64,000 bases of DNA from Roseovarius autotrophicus (lineage in GTDB: Bacteria > Pseudomonadota > Alphaproteobacteria > Rhodobacterales > Rhodobacteraceae). A program made the position numbers and the translations under genes. Below the pieces are notes generated by a model, which made no database searches, was not told where the DNA came from, and saw only the letters and a program-made list of their open reading frames with translations. Shown here in pieces: positions 18,653 through 28,395 of the stretch (position 1 is its first letter; every line of letters starts with the position of its first letter). Location: NCBI RefSeq assembly GCF_018069895.1, contig NZ_JAGQDH010000001.1:186001-250000 (forward strand), written 5' to 3'.

Positions 18653-19927
18653 TCATGATCTCGCGGCGGCAAGGTGGACCACGCGGGCGCCTGCCTCGTA
18701 GAAGACCGATTTCAGCGTCACCAGGGTTTCGCGATGGGTCTCGACCACCGGCACGGGCAGATCCGTCTCGCCATTGGCCAGAAGCGCCTCAGCTGCGGCG
18801 CGGCCAAAGACTGTTCCTGGCCCTATTCCGCGCCCTGAATATCCATATATAGAAAATGCTTGCGGGCCAATCTTGTGAATGCGCGGCAGATGATCGCCGG
18901 TCATCGAGATGCGCCCTGACCAGGCATGTTCGATGGCCGCCTCGCGCAGTCGCGGAAAGAGCTGCGCCAGCTTGCGGCGGGCCCAGTCCTCGTGGATTCG
19001 CCCGCCCCCGCCCATACCGCCAAGCACGATCCGACCAGCCTGATCCCGGCGAAGCGATGTCATGATCAGGCCGGTATCCCAACATCCCTCGCCATTCATG
19101 AGAATATCTCCTGCAAGATTATCCCCAAGAGGCGCGGTTGCGATCTGGAAATACTGCACAACCGGCACCTCTGGCAGAGGGGTCTCGGCCATGGGACGGT
19201 GATAGGCGTTGGTCGCCACCAACAGCCGTCGCGCGCGCAGCTTGCCACTTCCTGTGCGCAGGATCCACTGTCCGCCGACATGCTGGGCTGCGATGACAGG
19301 GCTATGCTCGTGCAACCGTGCCCCTGCCCCGGCGGCGGCGCGCGCCAGGCCCCGCGCATAGGCCAGCGGCTGGATTGTGCCCGCGCGCGGATCGTGTAGC
19401 GCGCCCACAAAACGGTCCGATCCAGTGCGCCGCACGGTCTCGGCGGCATCAAGCAGGCGAACCGGTGCGCCGCGTTCCTTGAGCTGGTAGGCTCGATTTT
19501 GGATATCTTTCATACCCTTGGGCGCGTGTGCAAGATGCAACGTGCCCGCGCGCACCGGCTCGCAGGCGATGGCGTGACGCGCGATAAGATCGAAGACGAG
19601 ATCGGGTGCAGCCCCCAGAATGCTGTTGAGCCGTTCGCCCGCATCGGGGCCAAGCTGCGCATTCACCGTCTCGGGCGGTAGCCAAAGCCCGGCATTCACC
19701 AGCCCGACATTGCGCCCCGAGCCGCCATGGCCCACCGTCTCGGCTTCGAGCAGCGTGACCTGGGCGCCTTGCCCGGCTGCAACCAGAGCGGCGGAAAGAC
19801 CGGTATACCCGCCACCGATTATGGCAAGATCGGCACTGCGATCACCCTGAAAGGCAGGGGCTGAAAACGCCTCTGCCGCGCTCGCGCGCCACAGGTTATT
19901 CGGGTCGAATTCATGAGTATTTGTCAG
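18653..19927 (-). CDS. FAD-dependent amino-acid oxidase-like protein (DAO family), probable CTG start
   Basis: A 424-residue flavoprotein of the DadA/glycine-oxidase (DAO) family that oxidises amines or amino acids. The dinucleotide-binding GGGYTG is at residues 38-43, followed by VTLLEAETVGHGGSGRN. A long C-terminal DAO domain contains SIYGYSGRGIGPGTVFGR. No ATG, GTG or TTG exists in frame before GTG 19735, which would delete the FAD-binding motif. The open frame reaches a CTG at 19927 with AGGAG 8 nt upstream, giving the expected N-terminus (TNTHEFDPNNLWRAS). It starts 23 nt after the gcdH stop, so it is probably in that operon. A lost start codon or sequencing error is the alternative. Confidence 0.82.
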   Translation of the reverse strand: MTNTHEFDPNNLWRASAAEAFSAPAFQGDRSADLAIIGGGYTGLSAALVAAGQGAQVTLLEAETVGHGGSGRNVGLVNAGLWLPPETVNAQLGPDAGERLNSILGAAPDLVFDLIARHAIACEPVRAGTLHLAHAPKGMKDIQNRAYQLKERGAPVRLLDAAETVRRTGSDRFVGALHDPRAGTIQPLAYARGLARAAAGAGARLHEHSPVIAAQHVGGQWILRTGSGKLRARRLLVATNAYHRPMAETPLPEVPVVQYFQIATAPLGDNLAGDILMNGEGCWDTGLIMTSLRRDQAGRIVLGGMGGGGRIHEDWARRKLAQLFPRLREAAIEHAWSGRISMTGDHLPRIHKIGPQAFSIYGYSGRGIGPGTVFGRAAAEALLANGETDLPVPVVETHRETLVTLKSVFYEAGARVVHLAAARS

Positions 19928-19950
19928 GGTTGGCGCTCCTGCTGCCTGGG

Positions 19951-21174
19951 TCAGAAAAAGGCCTGAAGCCCGGTCTGCGCCCGGCCAAGAATGAGCGCAT
20001 GCACATCATGCGTGCCCTCGTAGGTATTGACCGTTTCCAGGTTGACCATATGGCGAATGACCTGAAATTCCTCGGAAATGCCGTTGCCGCCGTGCATGTC
20101 GCGGGCGTGGCGGGCGATGTCCAGCGCCTTGCCACAATTGTTGCGCTTGATCAGGCTGATCATTTCGGGGGCGGCGTTGGCCTCGTCCATCAGGCGGCCG
20201 ACGCGCAGCGCCGCTTGCAGCCCGAGGGTGATTTCGGTCTGCATATTCGCGAGTTTCAGCTGGAAAAGCTGGGTCTGGGCAAGCGGGCGGTTGAACTGTC
20301 TGCGGTCCAGCCCGTATTGCCGCGCCGCGTGCCAGCAGAATTCGGCGGCCCCCATGACCCCCCAGGCAATGCCGTAGCGGGCGCGGTTTAGACATCCAAA
20401 GGGGCCTTTAAGCCCTTGAATATTCGGCAAAAAAGCCGATTCTGGCACCTCGACATTATCCATCACGATCTCGCCGGTGACAGAGGCGCGCAAACTCAGC
20501 TTGCCGCCCACTTTGGGGGCGCTGAGACCCTTCATGCCCTTGTCGAGGATGAAGCCGCGGATCTTGCCATCATGGGCCTCGGATTTCGCCCAGACCACAA
20601 AGACATCGGCAATCGGGCTGTTGGAAATCCACATTTTGGTGCCGGTCAGGCGATAGCCGCTGTCGGTGCGCACGGCGCGGGTTTTCATGCCGGCGGGGTC
20701 GCTGCCGGCGTCCGGCTCTGTCAGACCGAAACAGCCGATGAGAGCGCCACTGGCCAGACCAGGCAGATATTTCTGGCGCTGCTCTTCGGACCCGTAGGCA
20801 TAGATCGGATACATCACCAGCGAGGATTGCACGCTCATCATCGAGCGATAGCCCGAATCGACCCGCTCGATTTCGCGGGCAACGAGGCCGTAAGAGACAT
20901 AGTTGGCGCCAAGCCCGCCGTATTCCTCGGGGATGGTGGTGCCCAAGAGGCCCATCTGGCCCATTTCCCGAAAGATGCCGGGGTCCACCCGTTCCTCGCG
21001 ATAGGCGGCGATGACGCGCGGTTGCAGCACGTCCTGCGCGAAGGTGCGCGCGCTGTCGGTGATCATGCGCTCTTCTTCGGAGAGTTGATCGTTGAGGTGG
21101 AAGGGATCGGCCCAATCGAAAGCGTTCAAATCCGGGGCATCCTTGGCGCGCAGGGTCGGGGTTTTGGCGTTCAT
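19951..21174 (-). CDS. gcdH: Glutaryl-CoA dehydrogenase
   Basis: A 407-residue acyl-CoA dehydrogenase-family flavoenzyme that converts glutaryl-CoA to crotonyl-CoA and CO2 in lysine/tryptophan breakdown. Family features are [34 protein letters not shown] and the catalytic Glu386 in [10 protein letters not shown]. Start chosen at ATG 21174 ([14 protein letters not shown]) with AGGAG 7 nt upstream; a longer frame to 21210 lacks such a site. A LysR gene diverges upstream and the DAO-family oxidase follows. Confidence 0.95.
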   Translation of the reverse strand: MNAKTPTLRAKDAPDLNAFDWADPFHLNDQLSEEERMITDSARTFAQDVLQPRVIAAYREERVDPGIFREMGQMGLLGTTIPEEYGGLGANYVSYGLVAREIERVDSGYRSMMSVQSSLVMYPIYAYGSEEQRQKYLPGLASGALIGCFGLTEPDAGSDPAGMKTRAVRTDSGYRLTGTKMWISNSPIADVFVVWAKSEAHDGKIRGFILDKGMKGLSAPKVGGKLSLRASVTGEIVMDNVEVPESAFLPNIQGLKGPFGCLNRARYGIAWGVMGAAEFCWHAARQYGLDRRQFNRPLAQTQLFQLKLANMQTEITLGLQAALRVGRLMDEANAAPEMISLIKRNNCGKALDIARHARDMHGGNGISEEFQVIRHMVNLETVNTYEGTHDVHALILGRAQTGLQAFF

Positions 21175-21277
21175 GGGGGACTCCTGTGTCGTATTTTCCG
21201 GGTTGAGCACAGGTTACACTGGCAAAACGCCGATGAATAACGATAAATTCACATAGACATATGAGCAAACCGCAACA

Positions 21278-22189
21278 ATGACCCTGCCCCGCCGCTTTCT
21301 TCCGTCGATTTCGTCCTTGCGCGCGCTGGAGGCGCTGGACCGTCTGGGCAGCGCCACGGCGGCGGCGGCGGAATTGTCACAGACGCAGAGTGCGGTCAGC
21401 AGGCAATTGAAAACATTGGAGGATCAGCTTGGCGTGGGGTTGATCGTCCGACAAGGGCGCGGCATTCACCTGACCCCGGAGGCGGCGGAATATGCGGATA
21501 AAATCCGGGGCGCGCTGCAACAGATTGCGCAAGCGTCGCTCACGCTGACGGTCAATCCGGCGGGGGGCAGTCTGAGCCTTGCGATTCTGCCGACATTCGG
21601 GATGCGCTGGCTGGTGCCGCGACTGGCCGAGTTTGCGCGGCTCTACCCGGAGGTGACGATCAACCTGTCAACGCGGCTGAAACCGTTTAACTTTGTCGCG
21701 GAACCCTTTGATGCGGCGATACATTTCGGCAAGGCGGATTGGCTGGGAACCGAGGCGCTGCGGCTGCGGACCGAGCGGGTCGTGGCGGTGGCCACGCCCG
21801 AGTTTCTGGCGCGACATGCACCGATTGCGCAGGCGGCGGACCTGTTGCGCCTGCCGCTCTTGCAGATCGAGACGCGGCCCGATGCCTGGCCTGCGTGGTT
21901 CGAGGCGCAGGGCGTGACCGGGGTCAGGGTGAGCGGCACGATCTATGACCAATTTTCAACCATCACGCAGGCCGCATTGCATGGGTTGGGCGTGGCGCTC
22001 TTGCCCGACTACCTGGCCGAGCAGGATCTGGCGACCGGGCGGTTTGGATCAGCATGGGGGGACAAGACGCTGATTTCCGGGGCTTATTATCTGGTCTGGC
22101 CAGTGCAGAACAGCCGCGATCCGGCGCTCTGCAAATTCCGCGACTGGCTGGCGGGACAGGCCGAGGACGAGGATCTCTTGCCGCGCTGA
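21278..22189 (+). CDS. LysR-family regulator divergent from gcdH
   Basis: A 303-residue LysR regulator of the GcvA-like subgroup. The N-terminal HTH is SSLRALEALDRLGSATAAAAELSQTQSAVSRQLK, and the effector-binding domain contains LPTFGMRWLVPRL and GLGVALLPDYLAE. It is divergent from gcdH across a 103-nt AT-rich gap, the standard arrangement for a LysR protein controlling its neighbour. I infer it regulates glutaryl-CoA dehydrogenase (GcdR-like). Its 3' end converges on phoB with 7 nt between stops. Confidence 0.9.
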   Translation: MTLPRRFLPSISSLRALEALDRLGSATAAAAELSQTQSAVSRQLKTLEDQLGVGLIVRQGRGIHLTPEAAEYADKIRGALQQIAQASLTLTVNPAGGSLSLAILPTFGMRWLVPRLAEFARLYPEVTINLSTRLKPFNFVAEPFDAAIHFGKADWLGTEALRLRTERVVAVATPEFLARHAPIAQAADLLRLPLLQIETRPDAWPAWFEAQGVTGVRVSGTIYDQFSTITQAALHGLGVALLPDYLAEQDLATGRFGSAWGDKTLISGAYYLVWPVQNSRDPALCKFRDWLAGQAEDEDLLPR

Positions 22190-22196
22190 AATTGCG

Positions 22197-22886
22197 CTAT
22201 CCCAAGGCATAGCCCGCGCCGCGCACGGTGCGCAGCGGATCGTTTCCGCCATATTGACAGAGCGCCTTGCGCAGCCGCCCGATATGGACATCGACGGTGC
22301 GGGTATCGACATAGATGTCGCGGCCCCAGACGCGATCAAGGAGTTGCTCGCGCGACCAGACGCGGCCCGGTTTTTCCATGAAGGTGGACAGCAGGCGAAA
22401 CTCTGTCGGGCCAAGCTTCAGAGGCTTGTCGGCGCGCGTCACCCGGTGAGTTTCGGCATCGAGCACGATGTCCATGTATTCCAACCGCTCGCCGACGCTC
22501 GCAGGCCGGGTGCGGCGCAGTTGCGCGCGCACGCGCGCCATGAGTTCGACCAGCGAATAGGGTTTGATCACATAGTCATCGGCGCCGGTTTCCAGCCCGC
22601 GCACGCGGTCCACCTCCTCGGAGCGGGCCGAGAGCATGATGATCGGGATGCCGCGCGTCTCGGAGCGGGTCTTGAGCTGGCGGCAGACCTCGATCCCCGA
22701 GACGTTAGGCATCATCCAGTCGAGCACGATGATGTCGGGCGGCATCTCGGCCACCATCATCAGCGCCTCTTCGCCGTTGCAGGCCGTCAGCACGCGGAAC
22801 CCGTCAGCCTCGAGATTGTAGCCGAGAACCTCGCGCTGCGCGGGTTCGTCCTCGACCAGAAGCACAGTGGGTTGGTCGGCGGGCAT
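22197..22886 (-). CDS. phoB: Phosphate response regulator PhoB
   Basis: A 229-residue OmpR-type response regulator. The receiver domain has acidic residues E12/D13, phospho-acceptor Asp56 (IIVLDWMMP) and Lys in VIKPYS. The winged-helix DNA-binding domain ends VDVHIGRLRKAL then TVRGAGYAL. Start chosen at ATG 22886 (MPADQPTVLLVEDE); the longer frame to 23003 runs into phoU. It is the last gene of the pst-pho cluster, whereas in many bacteria phoB sits with phoR. Confidence 0.97.
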   Translation of the reverse strand: MPADQPTVLLVEDEPAQREVLGYNLEADGFRVLTACNGEEALMMVAEMPPDIIVLDWMMPNVSGIEVCRQLKTRSETRGIPIIMLSARSEEVDRVRGLETGADDYVIKPYSLVELMARVRAQLRRTRPASVGERLEYMDIVLDAETHRVTRADKPLKLGPTEFRLLSTFMEKPGRVWSREQLLDRVWGRDIYVDTRTVDVHIGRLRKALCQYGGNDPLRTVRGAGYALG

Positions 22887-22902
22887 GGGTGGAGACTCCT
22901 TT

Positions 22903-23622
22903 TCAGGCCGGGGCAATAGAGGGATCGGACGATGTCTTGTCGCCCTTGGGGCGCGGCTCGTCCGGCATGTGCCCGAGAACCAGGTAGACCACCTGCTCGG
23001 CAATCGACGTGACCAGATCGCCCATCCGTTCGGTATTCTTGGCGATGAAATGCAGGTGCATGCAGGGGGTGATGTTGCGCGGGTCTTCCATCATGAAGGT
23101 AAGGAACTCGCGGAAGATGGCGTTATACATCTGGTCCACGTCCTGATCGCGGTTGATCACCTCATACGCCAGCTCCGCGTCGCGCTGGATATAGGCGTCA
23201 AGCACGTCCTTGAGCATCTCCTCGACCTCGCGCGCCATGCGCCGCAGCGCGGCCGGAGAGCCGTTGACCGGTGCCATTGTCGAAAGCACGGAGGTGCGCT
23301 TGGCGATGTTCTTGGCATAGTCCCCGATGCGCTCAAGGCTTGCAGAAATCTTGATCACGCTCAGCACGAGACGCAGGTCGCTTGCTGTGGGCGAGCGAAG
23401 CGCCAGCACACGGGCGGCCTCGGCGTTGATCTGCTCTTCAAGCGCGTCGATGGCCTTGTCGCGCCCGCGCACTTCATCGGCCAGTTCCTCGTCGCGGCTC
23501 TCGAGCGAGCGCGCGGCATCGGCGATGGCGCGCTCGACCATGCCACCCATCTTCATGATCTGGGCCTGAATGGTCTCGAGGTCGCGATCGAAGGAAGAAA
23601 CGATATGCTGTTGATCGGTCAT
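22903..23622 (-). CDS. phoU: Phosphate signalling protein PhoU
   Basis: A 239-residue cytoplasmic protein of two three-helix PhoU domains. The metal-binding/helix motifs are ARSLESRDEELADEV in the first and EVINRDQDVDQMYN in the second. It damps phosphate signalling by linking the PstSCAB transporter to PhoR. It sits between pstB and phoB with short gaps, in the normal order. Confidence 0.97.
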   Translation of the reverse strand: MTDQQHIVSSFDRDLETIQAQIMKMGGMVERAIADAARSLESRDEELADEVRGRDKAIDALEEQINAEAARVLALRSPTASDLRLVLSVIKISASLERIGDYAKNIAKRTSVLSTMAPVNGSPAALRRMAREVEEMLKDVLDAYIQRDAELAYEVINRDQDVDQMYNAIFREFLTFMMEDPRNITPCMHLHFIAKNTERMGDLVTSIAEQVVYLVLGHMPDEPRPKGDKTSSDPSIAPA

Positions 23623-23636
23623 GTCTGGTCCTTGCC

Positions 23637-24434
<798 letters not shown>

Positions 24435-24458
24435 TTGCGCTGTCCTCTCGGGTCCGGG

Positions 24459-25739
24459 TTACCATTTGCGCTCGAACTTGCTGCGCAGATAGATGGCAAC
24501 GGCGTTCATCGTGATCAGGAAGGTCAGCAGCACCAGGATAGCAGCCGAGGTGCGGCTGACAAACCCGCGTTCGGGGCTGTCGGCCCAGATGAAGATCTGG
24601 GTGGGCAGGGCGGTGGCGCTGTCAAAGGGCGAGGTCGGCGCCGAGGTGATGAAGGCATTCATCCCGATGAGCAGCAGCGGTGCGGTCTCGCCAAGCGCCT
24701 GCGCCAGACCGATGATGGTGCCTGTGAGGATGCCCGGCATGGCCAGAGGCAGCACATGGCCGAACACCACCTGATGCCTGGAGGCCCCGACCCCGAGGGC
24801 TGCCTCGCGGATCGAGGGCGGCACCGCCTTCAAGGCCGCGCGCGTGGCGATGATGATCGTCGGCATGGTCATCAACGCAAGCGTCATGCCGCCGACGATG
24901 GGGGCCGAGCGCGGCATCCCGAACCAGCCGATGAACACCGCAAGCGCAAGCAGGCCAAACACGACCGAGGGCACGGCGGCGAGGTTGTTGATGTTCACCT
25001 CGATAAGGTCGCTCCACCTGTTTTTTGGGGCGAATTCCTCAAGATAGATCGCGGCGCCGATCCCGAGCGGAAAGGAGATGAGGAAACACACAAGCAGCGC
25101 CCAGAACGAACCCACGAGCGCGCCCTTGAGACCCGCAAGTTCGGGAAAGCGCGAGTCGGCGTTTGTGATGAGACCCCAGTTGACCGGCTGGCTGATCTTG
25201 CCGGCCGCGTCGAGCGTGTCGAACCAGTCGATTTCCCGATCACTCACGCGGCGCAGCTGTTCGGGCGTTTCGCGCTTCACAAGACCCTTGGCCAACTGGT
25301 CGAACGGGTCAGAAACGGGGGCGCGGAGCGTCACGGTCTGGCCGATGAGCGACTGATCCGCTGACACCATGTCGCGCAACTGGAATTGTGCGCCGTTGGA
25401 GAAGATGTTTTGCAGGCTGCGCAATTCGGCGCGTCCCTCGACATCGGGGAATTCCTTTTGCAGGCTCGCCAGTAGCACGTCACGAAATCCTCCGCGCGGC
25501 AGTTTCTCGACGGAAATCTCCTCGGGATCGACGAACACCTCAACGGTGATATGGGTCTGGATGAAGGCCTTGTAGCCCGTCGAGACCAGCGAGGCGATGA
25601 GGACGAAGAGCATAAGCGCGGCAAAGCTGATCGCGGCAAGGCCAAGGCCCTGAAGCATCACCTGCCGGCGGTTGCGCCGCCTCATTAGGCTGGAGCCAGA
25701 CCCGGCGAACGGAGCATCCTGTGTGGAAAGATCGGTCAT
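24459..25739 (-). CDS. pstA: Phosphate ABC transporter permease PstA
   Basis: A 426-residue membrane subunit of the phosphate importer. An N-terminal transmembrane segment (residues about 30-60) is followed by a large periplasmic insert of roughly 150 residues (HITVEVFVDPEEISVEKL). The BPD permease core then has about five helices with the coupling motif EAALGVGASRHQVVFGHVLP. The insert makes it longer than E. coli PstA (296 residues); long forms are common in Alphaproteobacteria. It lies 12 nt after pstC. Confidence 0.96.
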   Translation of the reverse strand: MTDLSTQDAPFAGSGSSLMRRRNRRQVMLQGLGLAAISFAALMLFVLIASLVSTGYKAFIQTHITVEVFVDPEEISVEKLPRGGFRDVLLASLQKEFPDVEGRAELRSLQNIFSNGAQFQLRDMVSADQSLIGQTVTLRAPVSDPFDQLAKGLVKRETPEQLRRVSDREIDWFDTLDAAGKISQPVNWGLITNADSRFPELAGLKGALVGSFWALLVCFLISFPLGIGAAIYLEEFAPKNRWSDLIEVNINNLAAVPSVVFGLLALAVFIGWFGMPRSAPIVGGMTLALMTMPTIIIATRAALKAVPPSIREAALGVGASRHQVVFGHVLPLAMPGILTGTIIGLAQALGETAPLLLIGMNAFITSAPTSPFDSATALPTQIFIWADSPERGFVSRTSAAILVLLTFLITMNAVAIYLRSKFERKW

Positions 25740-25751
25740 TGGGCCAAGTCC

Positions 25752-27125
25752 TCAATCATAGGCTTCGCGGTATTTGCGCACGATGCGCAGAGCGAAAATG
25801 TTGATCACCAGCGTCACGATGAACAGCATCATCCCGAGCGCAAAGGCAGCCAGCGTCTTGGGGTTGTCAAAGGAGGTGTCACCAATCAGCAGCGTCACGA
25901 TCTGCACGGTGACGGTGGTCACGCTGTCGAGCGGATTGATCGTCATCTTGGCGATGAGGCCCGCAGCCATGACCACGATCATCGTCTCACCGATGGCGCG
26001 GCTCACGGCCAACAGGATGCCGCCGACGATGCCTGGAATGGCGGCGGGGAAAAGCACGGTCGTCATCATCTCTGCCCGCGTCGCGCCAAGGCCGAGCGCC
26101 CCGTCGCGCAACGACTGCGGCACCGCCGAGAGCGCGTCATCGGCAAAGGACGAGATGAAGGGAATGAGCATGATCCCCATCACGCTGCCCGCCGCAAGCG
26201 CGATATTGGGCGAGACATCGACACCGATGGCGGCGAAGAAACTGCGCATCGCCGGGGCCACGACAAGGATGGCGAAAAAGCCGTAGACCACTGTCGGCAC
26301 ACCGGCGAGGATTTCAAGGAACGGCTTGGCCACGGCGCGCAGACGTTTGGGCGCGAATTCATTGAGATAGATCGCGGACATCAGCCCCACCGGCACCGCG
26401 ACAAAAAGCGCGATGACGGTGATCACCAGCGTGCCCAGCATCACCGGCAGCCAGCCGAACGCACCGGCAGCGGCGACCTGATCCTCGCGCAGCGGGATCT
26501 GCGGCTCCCAGTTGGTGCCGAAGAGGAACTCGGTCACCGGAACCTTGGCAAAGAAGCGGGCCGTTTCGAACAGCAGAGAGGCGATGATCCCGACGGTGAC
26601 GAAGATCGCCACAACGGAACAGAAAATCATCAGCCCGGAAATAATCCGCTCAACGCCATGGCGCGCGCGAAACTCGGCCGCGACCTTGCGGCGGCTCAGC
26701 ACGACGAGCGTGAGCGACAGCGCCAGGACCAGCACCAGAAGCAACTGATCCGCCCGCGCGTTGAGCGCGAGATACCTCTCCGCCGCGTCGAACTTCCATT
26801 GCTCCGGTGTGCCGAACACCGCCCCGCGCGAGATCGACTTGATCTCGGCCAGGATCAATTGCACCTCGCCGGTGCCAAGCCCTGCCAGCCGGTCGGCAAG
26901 CCCGGCCTTGAGGATCGAATCGACTGCCGGCCCCTGAAACACCAACCACAGAAGAATGAGAACAATGACCGGCACAAGCACGGTCAGAAGCGAGTAGAAC
27001 CCGTGAAACCCTTCGAGTGAATGGAGCCGGGTGCCATCGGCACGAATGGCCGAGGCAGCCTGCCGGTTCCACACATAGCCCGCAACGGCCAGCACGAAGA
27101 GACAGAGAAAGGCAGCGGTGGTCAT
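25752..27125 (-). CDS. pstC: Phosphate ABC transporter permease PstC
   Basis: A 457-residue membrane subunit of the phosphate importer. An N-terminal pair of helices and a periplasmic region (about residues 60-140) precede the permease core. The core carries ILAGVPTVVYGFFA and the coupling motif DGALGLGATRAEMMTTVLFP. Longer than E. coli PstC, as expected for the alphaproteobacterial type. A strong stem-loop separates it from pstS upstream. Confidence 0.96.
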   Translation of the reverse strand: MTTAAFLCLFVLAVAGYVWNRQAASAIRADGTRLHSLEGFHGFYSLLTVLVPVIVLILLWLVFQGPAVDSILKAGLADRLAGLGTGEVQLILAEIKSISRGAVFGTPEQWKFDAAERYLALNARADQLLLVLVLALSLTLVVLSRRKVAAEFRARHGVERIISGLMIFCSVVAIFVTVGIIASLLFETARFFAKVPVTEFLFGTNWEPQIPLREDQVAAAGAFGWLPVMLGTLVITVIALFVAVPVGLMSAIYLNEFAPKRLRAVAKPFLEILAGVPTVVYGFFAILVVAPAMRSFFAAIGVDVSPNIALAAGSVMGIMLIPFISSFADDALSAVPQSLRDGALGLGATRAEMMTTVLFPAAIPGIVGGILLAVSRAIGETMIVVMAAGLIAKMTINPLDSVTTVTVQIVTLLIGDTSFDNPKTLAAFALGMMLFIVTLVINIFALRIVRKYREAYD

Positions 27126-27151
27126 GGCTTGGTCTTTCGGGAGGGGTAGGA

Positions 27152-27179
27152 AACCGCCCGGCGCGGGGGCCGGGCGGTT
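27152..27179 (-). promoter_or_regulatory. Intercistronic stem-loop between pstS and pstC
   Basis: A perfect 11-bp stem (AACCGCCCGGC with its complement) and 6-nt loop lie 17 nt after the pstS stop, with only a weak T-run. Such structures in pst operons are thought to stabilise or partly terminate the transcript, so that more PstS than permease is made. Confidence 0.65.
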
Positions 27180-27195
27180 GGGGGTCAGCTTTGCC

Positions 27196-28251
27196 TTACG
27201 ACTGGGGAACCGCCATGGATTCCCCGTTGATCACGGCATCCTGCGTCTTTGCGCGCACATCATCGGGAAGAACGACCATGCCGCGCTCGGACAGATAGCC
27301 GCCCGGCTCCATCGCGTCATCGGACATGTATTCCTCGATGAATTCCTGAAGGTTCGGGATCACGCCGCGATGCGCGTTCTTGACGTAGAAGTAGAGCGGG
27401 CGCGAGATCGGATAGGAGAAATCGCCGATGCTGTCCGAGGACGGCGCAACACCGTTGATGTTCACGGCCTTGAGCACATCCATGTTCTCATAGAGGAACG
27501 AATAGCCAAAGATGCCCATGGCGTTCGGATCGGCATTGAGGCGCTGAACGATCAGGTTGTCATTCTCGCCCGCGTCCACAAAGGGGCCGTCCTGCCGGAT
27601 CAGCGAGCACTTTTCCTTGACGGCGGCCTTGTGCGCGTCCTTGTCAGCCTCCTTGAGGGCCTTCATCGCCGGGCGCGCTTCGCAGCCGGGGTGCATGGCC
27701 AGTTCCACGAATGCGTCGCGCGTGCCCGAGGTCGGCGGCGGGCCATAGGCGAGGATTGCAATGTCGGGCAGGCTGGCGTCGATGTCGGACCATTTCTTGT
27801 TGGGATTGGCAACCCAGCCATCGGCGGTCGGGAGTTCGGCGGCCAGCGCAAGGAAAACCTGCTCCAGCGTCAGATCCCAGTCGTTCGGCGCGGCGCGCGA
27901 AATCGCGATCGACAGGCCGTCATAGCCGATCAGCGCCTCGGTCACATCGGTCACGCCATTCGTGGCGCAAAGCTCCCATTCCGACGGCTTCATCGCGCGC
28001 GACGCGCCGGTGAGGTCGGGATGGCCTTCGCCGATGCCGCCGCAGAAAATCTTCATGCCGCCGCCGGTGCCGGTCGATTCGACGATGGGCGAGGGCGCGC
28101 CGGTGACGTTCGAGAACTGTTCGGCAACAGCCTGCGTATAGGGGAACACGGTGGATGAGCCGACGATGCGGATCTCGTCGCGTGCCTGAGCGGCACCTGC
28201 TGCAAGGGCCGCAAGCGCAGCGGCGGAAACGGTAGTCTTGAGAAAGGTCAT
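27196..28251 (-). CDS. pstS: Periplasmic phosphate-binding protein
   Basis: A 351-residue solute-binding protein that delivers phosphate to PstCAB. The signal peptide (residues 1-23, cleaved near AQA/RDE) is followed by the phosphate-binding IVGSSTVFPYTQ. Further family segments are SRAMKPSEWE and YGPPPTSGTRDAFVE. This alphaproteobacterial PstS is longer than the E. coli type. It is the first gene under the Pho box. Confidence 0.97.
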   Translation of the reverse strand: MTFLKTTVSAAALAALAAGAAQARDEIRIVGSSTVFPYTQAVAEQFSNVTGAPSPIVESTGTGGGMKIFCGGIGEGHPDLTGASRAMKPSEWELCATNGVTDVTEALIGYDGLSIAISRAAPNDWDLTLEQVFLALAAELPTADGWVANPNKKWSDIDASLPDIAILAYGPPPTSGTRDAFVELAMHPGCEARPAMKALKEADKDAHKAAVKEKCSLIRQDGPFVDAGENDNLIVQRLNADPNAMGIFGYSFLYENMDVLKAVNINGVAPSSDSIGDFSYPISRPLYFYVKNAHRGVIPNLQEFIEEYMSDDAMEPGGYLSERGMVVLPDDVRAKTQDAVINGESMAVPQS

Positions 28252-28335
28252 GGAACGCTCCCAGGTTCGGTTCGGTTCAGAGACGTCCGCTCGTGGCGGC
28301 CTGTCTCGCCCCGTGCTAAGCGGTTACGGCGACCC

Positions 28336-28368
28336 TTTTGTTACACTTTGGTAACGGTTTTATGACAG
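28336..28368 (-). promoter_or_regulatory. Pho box: three 11-bp repeat units upstream of pstS
   Basis: On the minus strand, starting at 28368, the three units are CTGTCATAAAA, CCGTTACCAAA and GTGTAACAAAA. PhoB binds pairs of CTGTCAT-like 7-mers spaced by 4 bp; the first unit is a perfect 7-mer. The block lies 85 nt upstream of the pstS start, in the gap behind phoR. Confidence 0.85.
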
Positions 28369-28395
28369 TCCGCGAATTGTCCCGAAAAATCCGGG

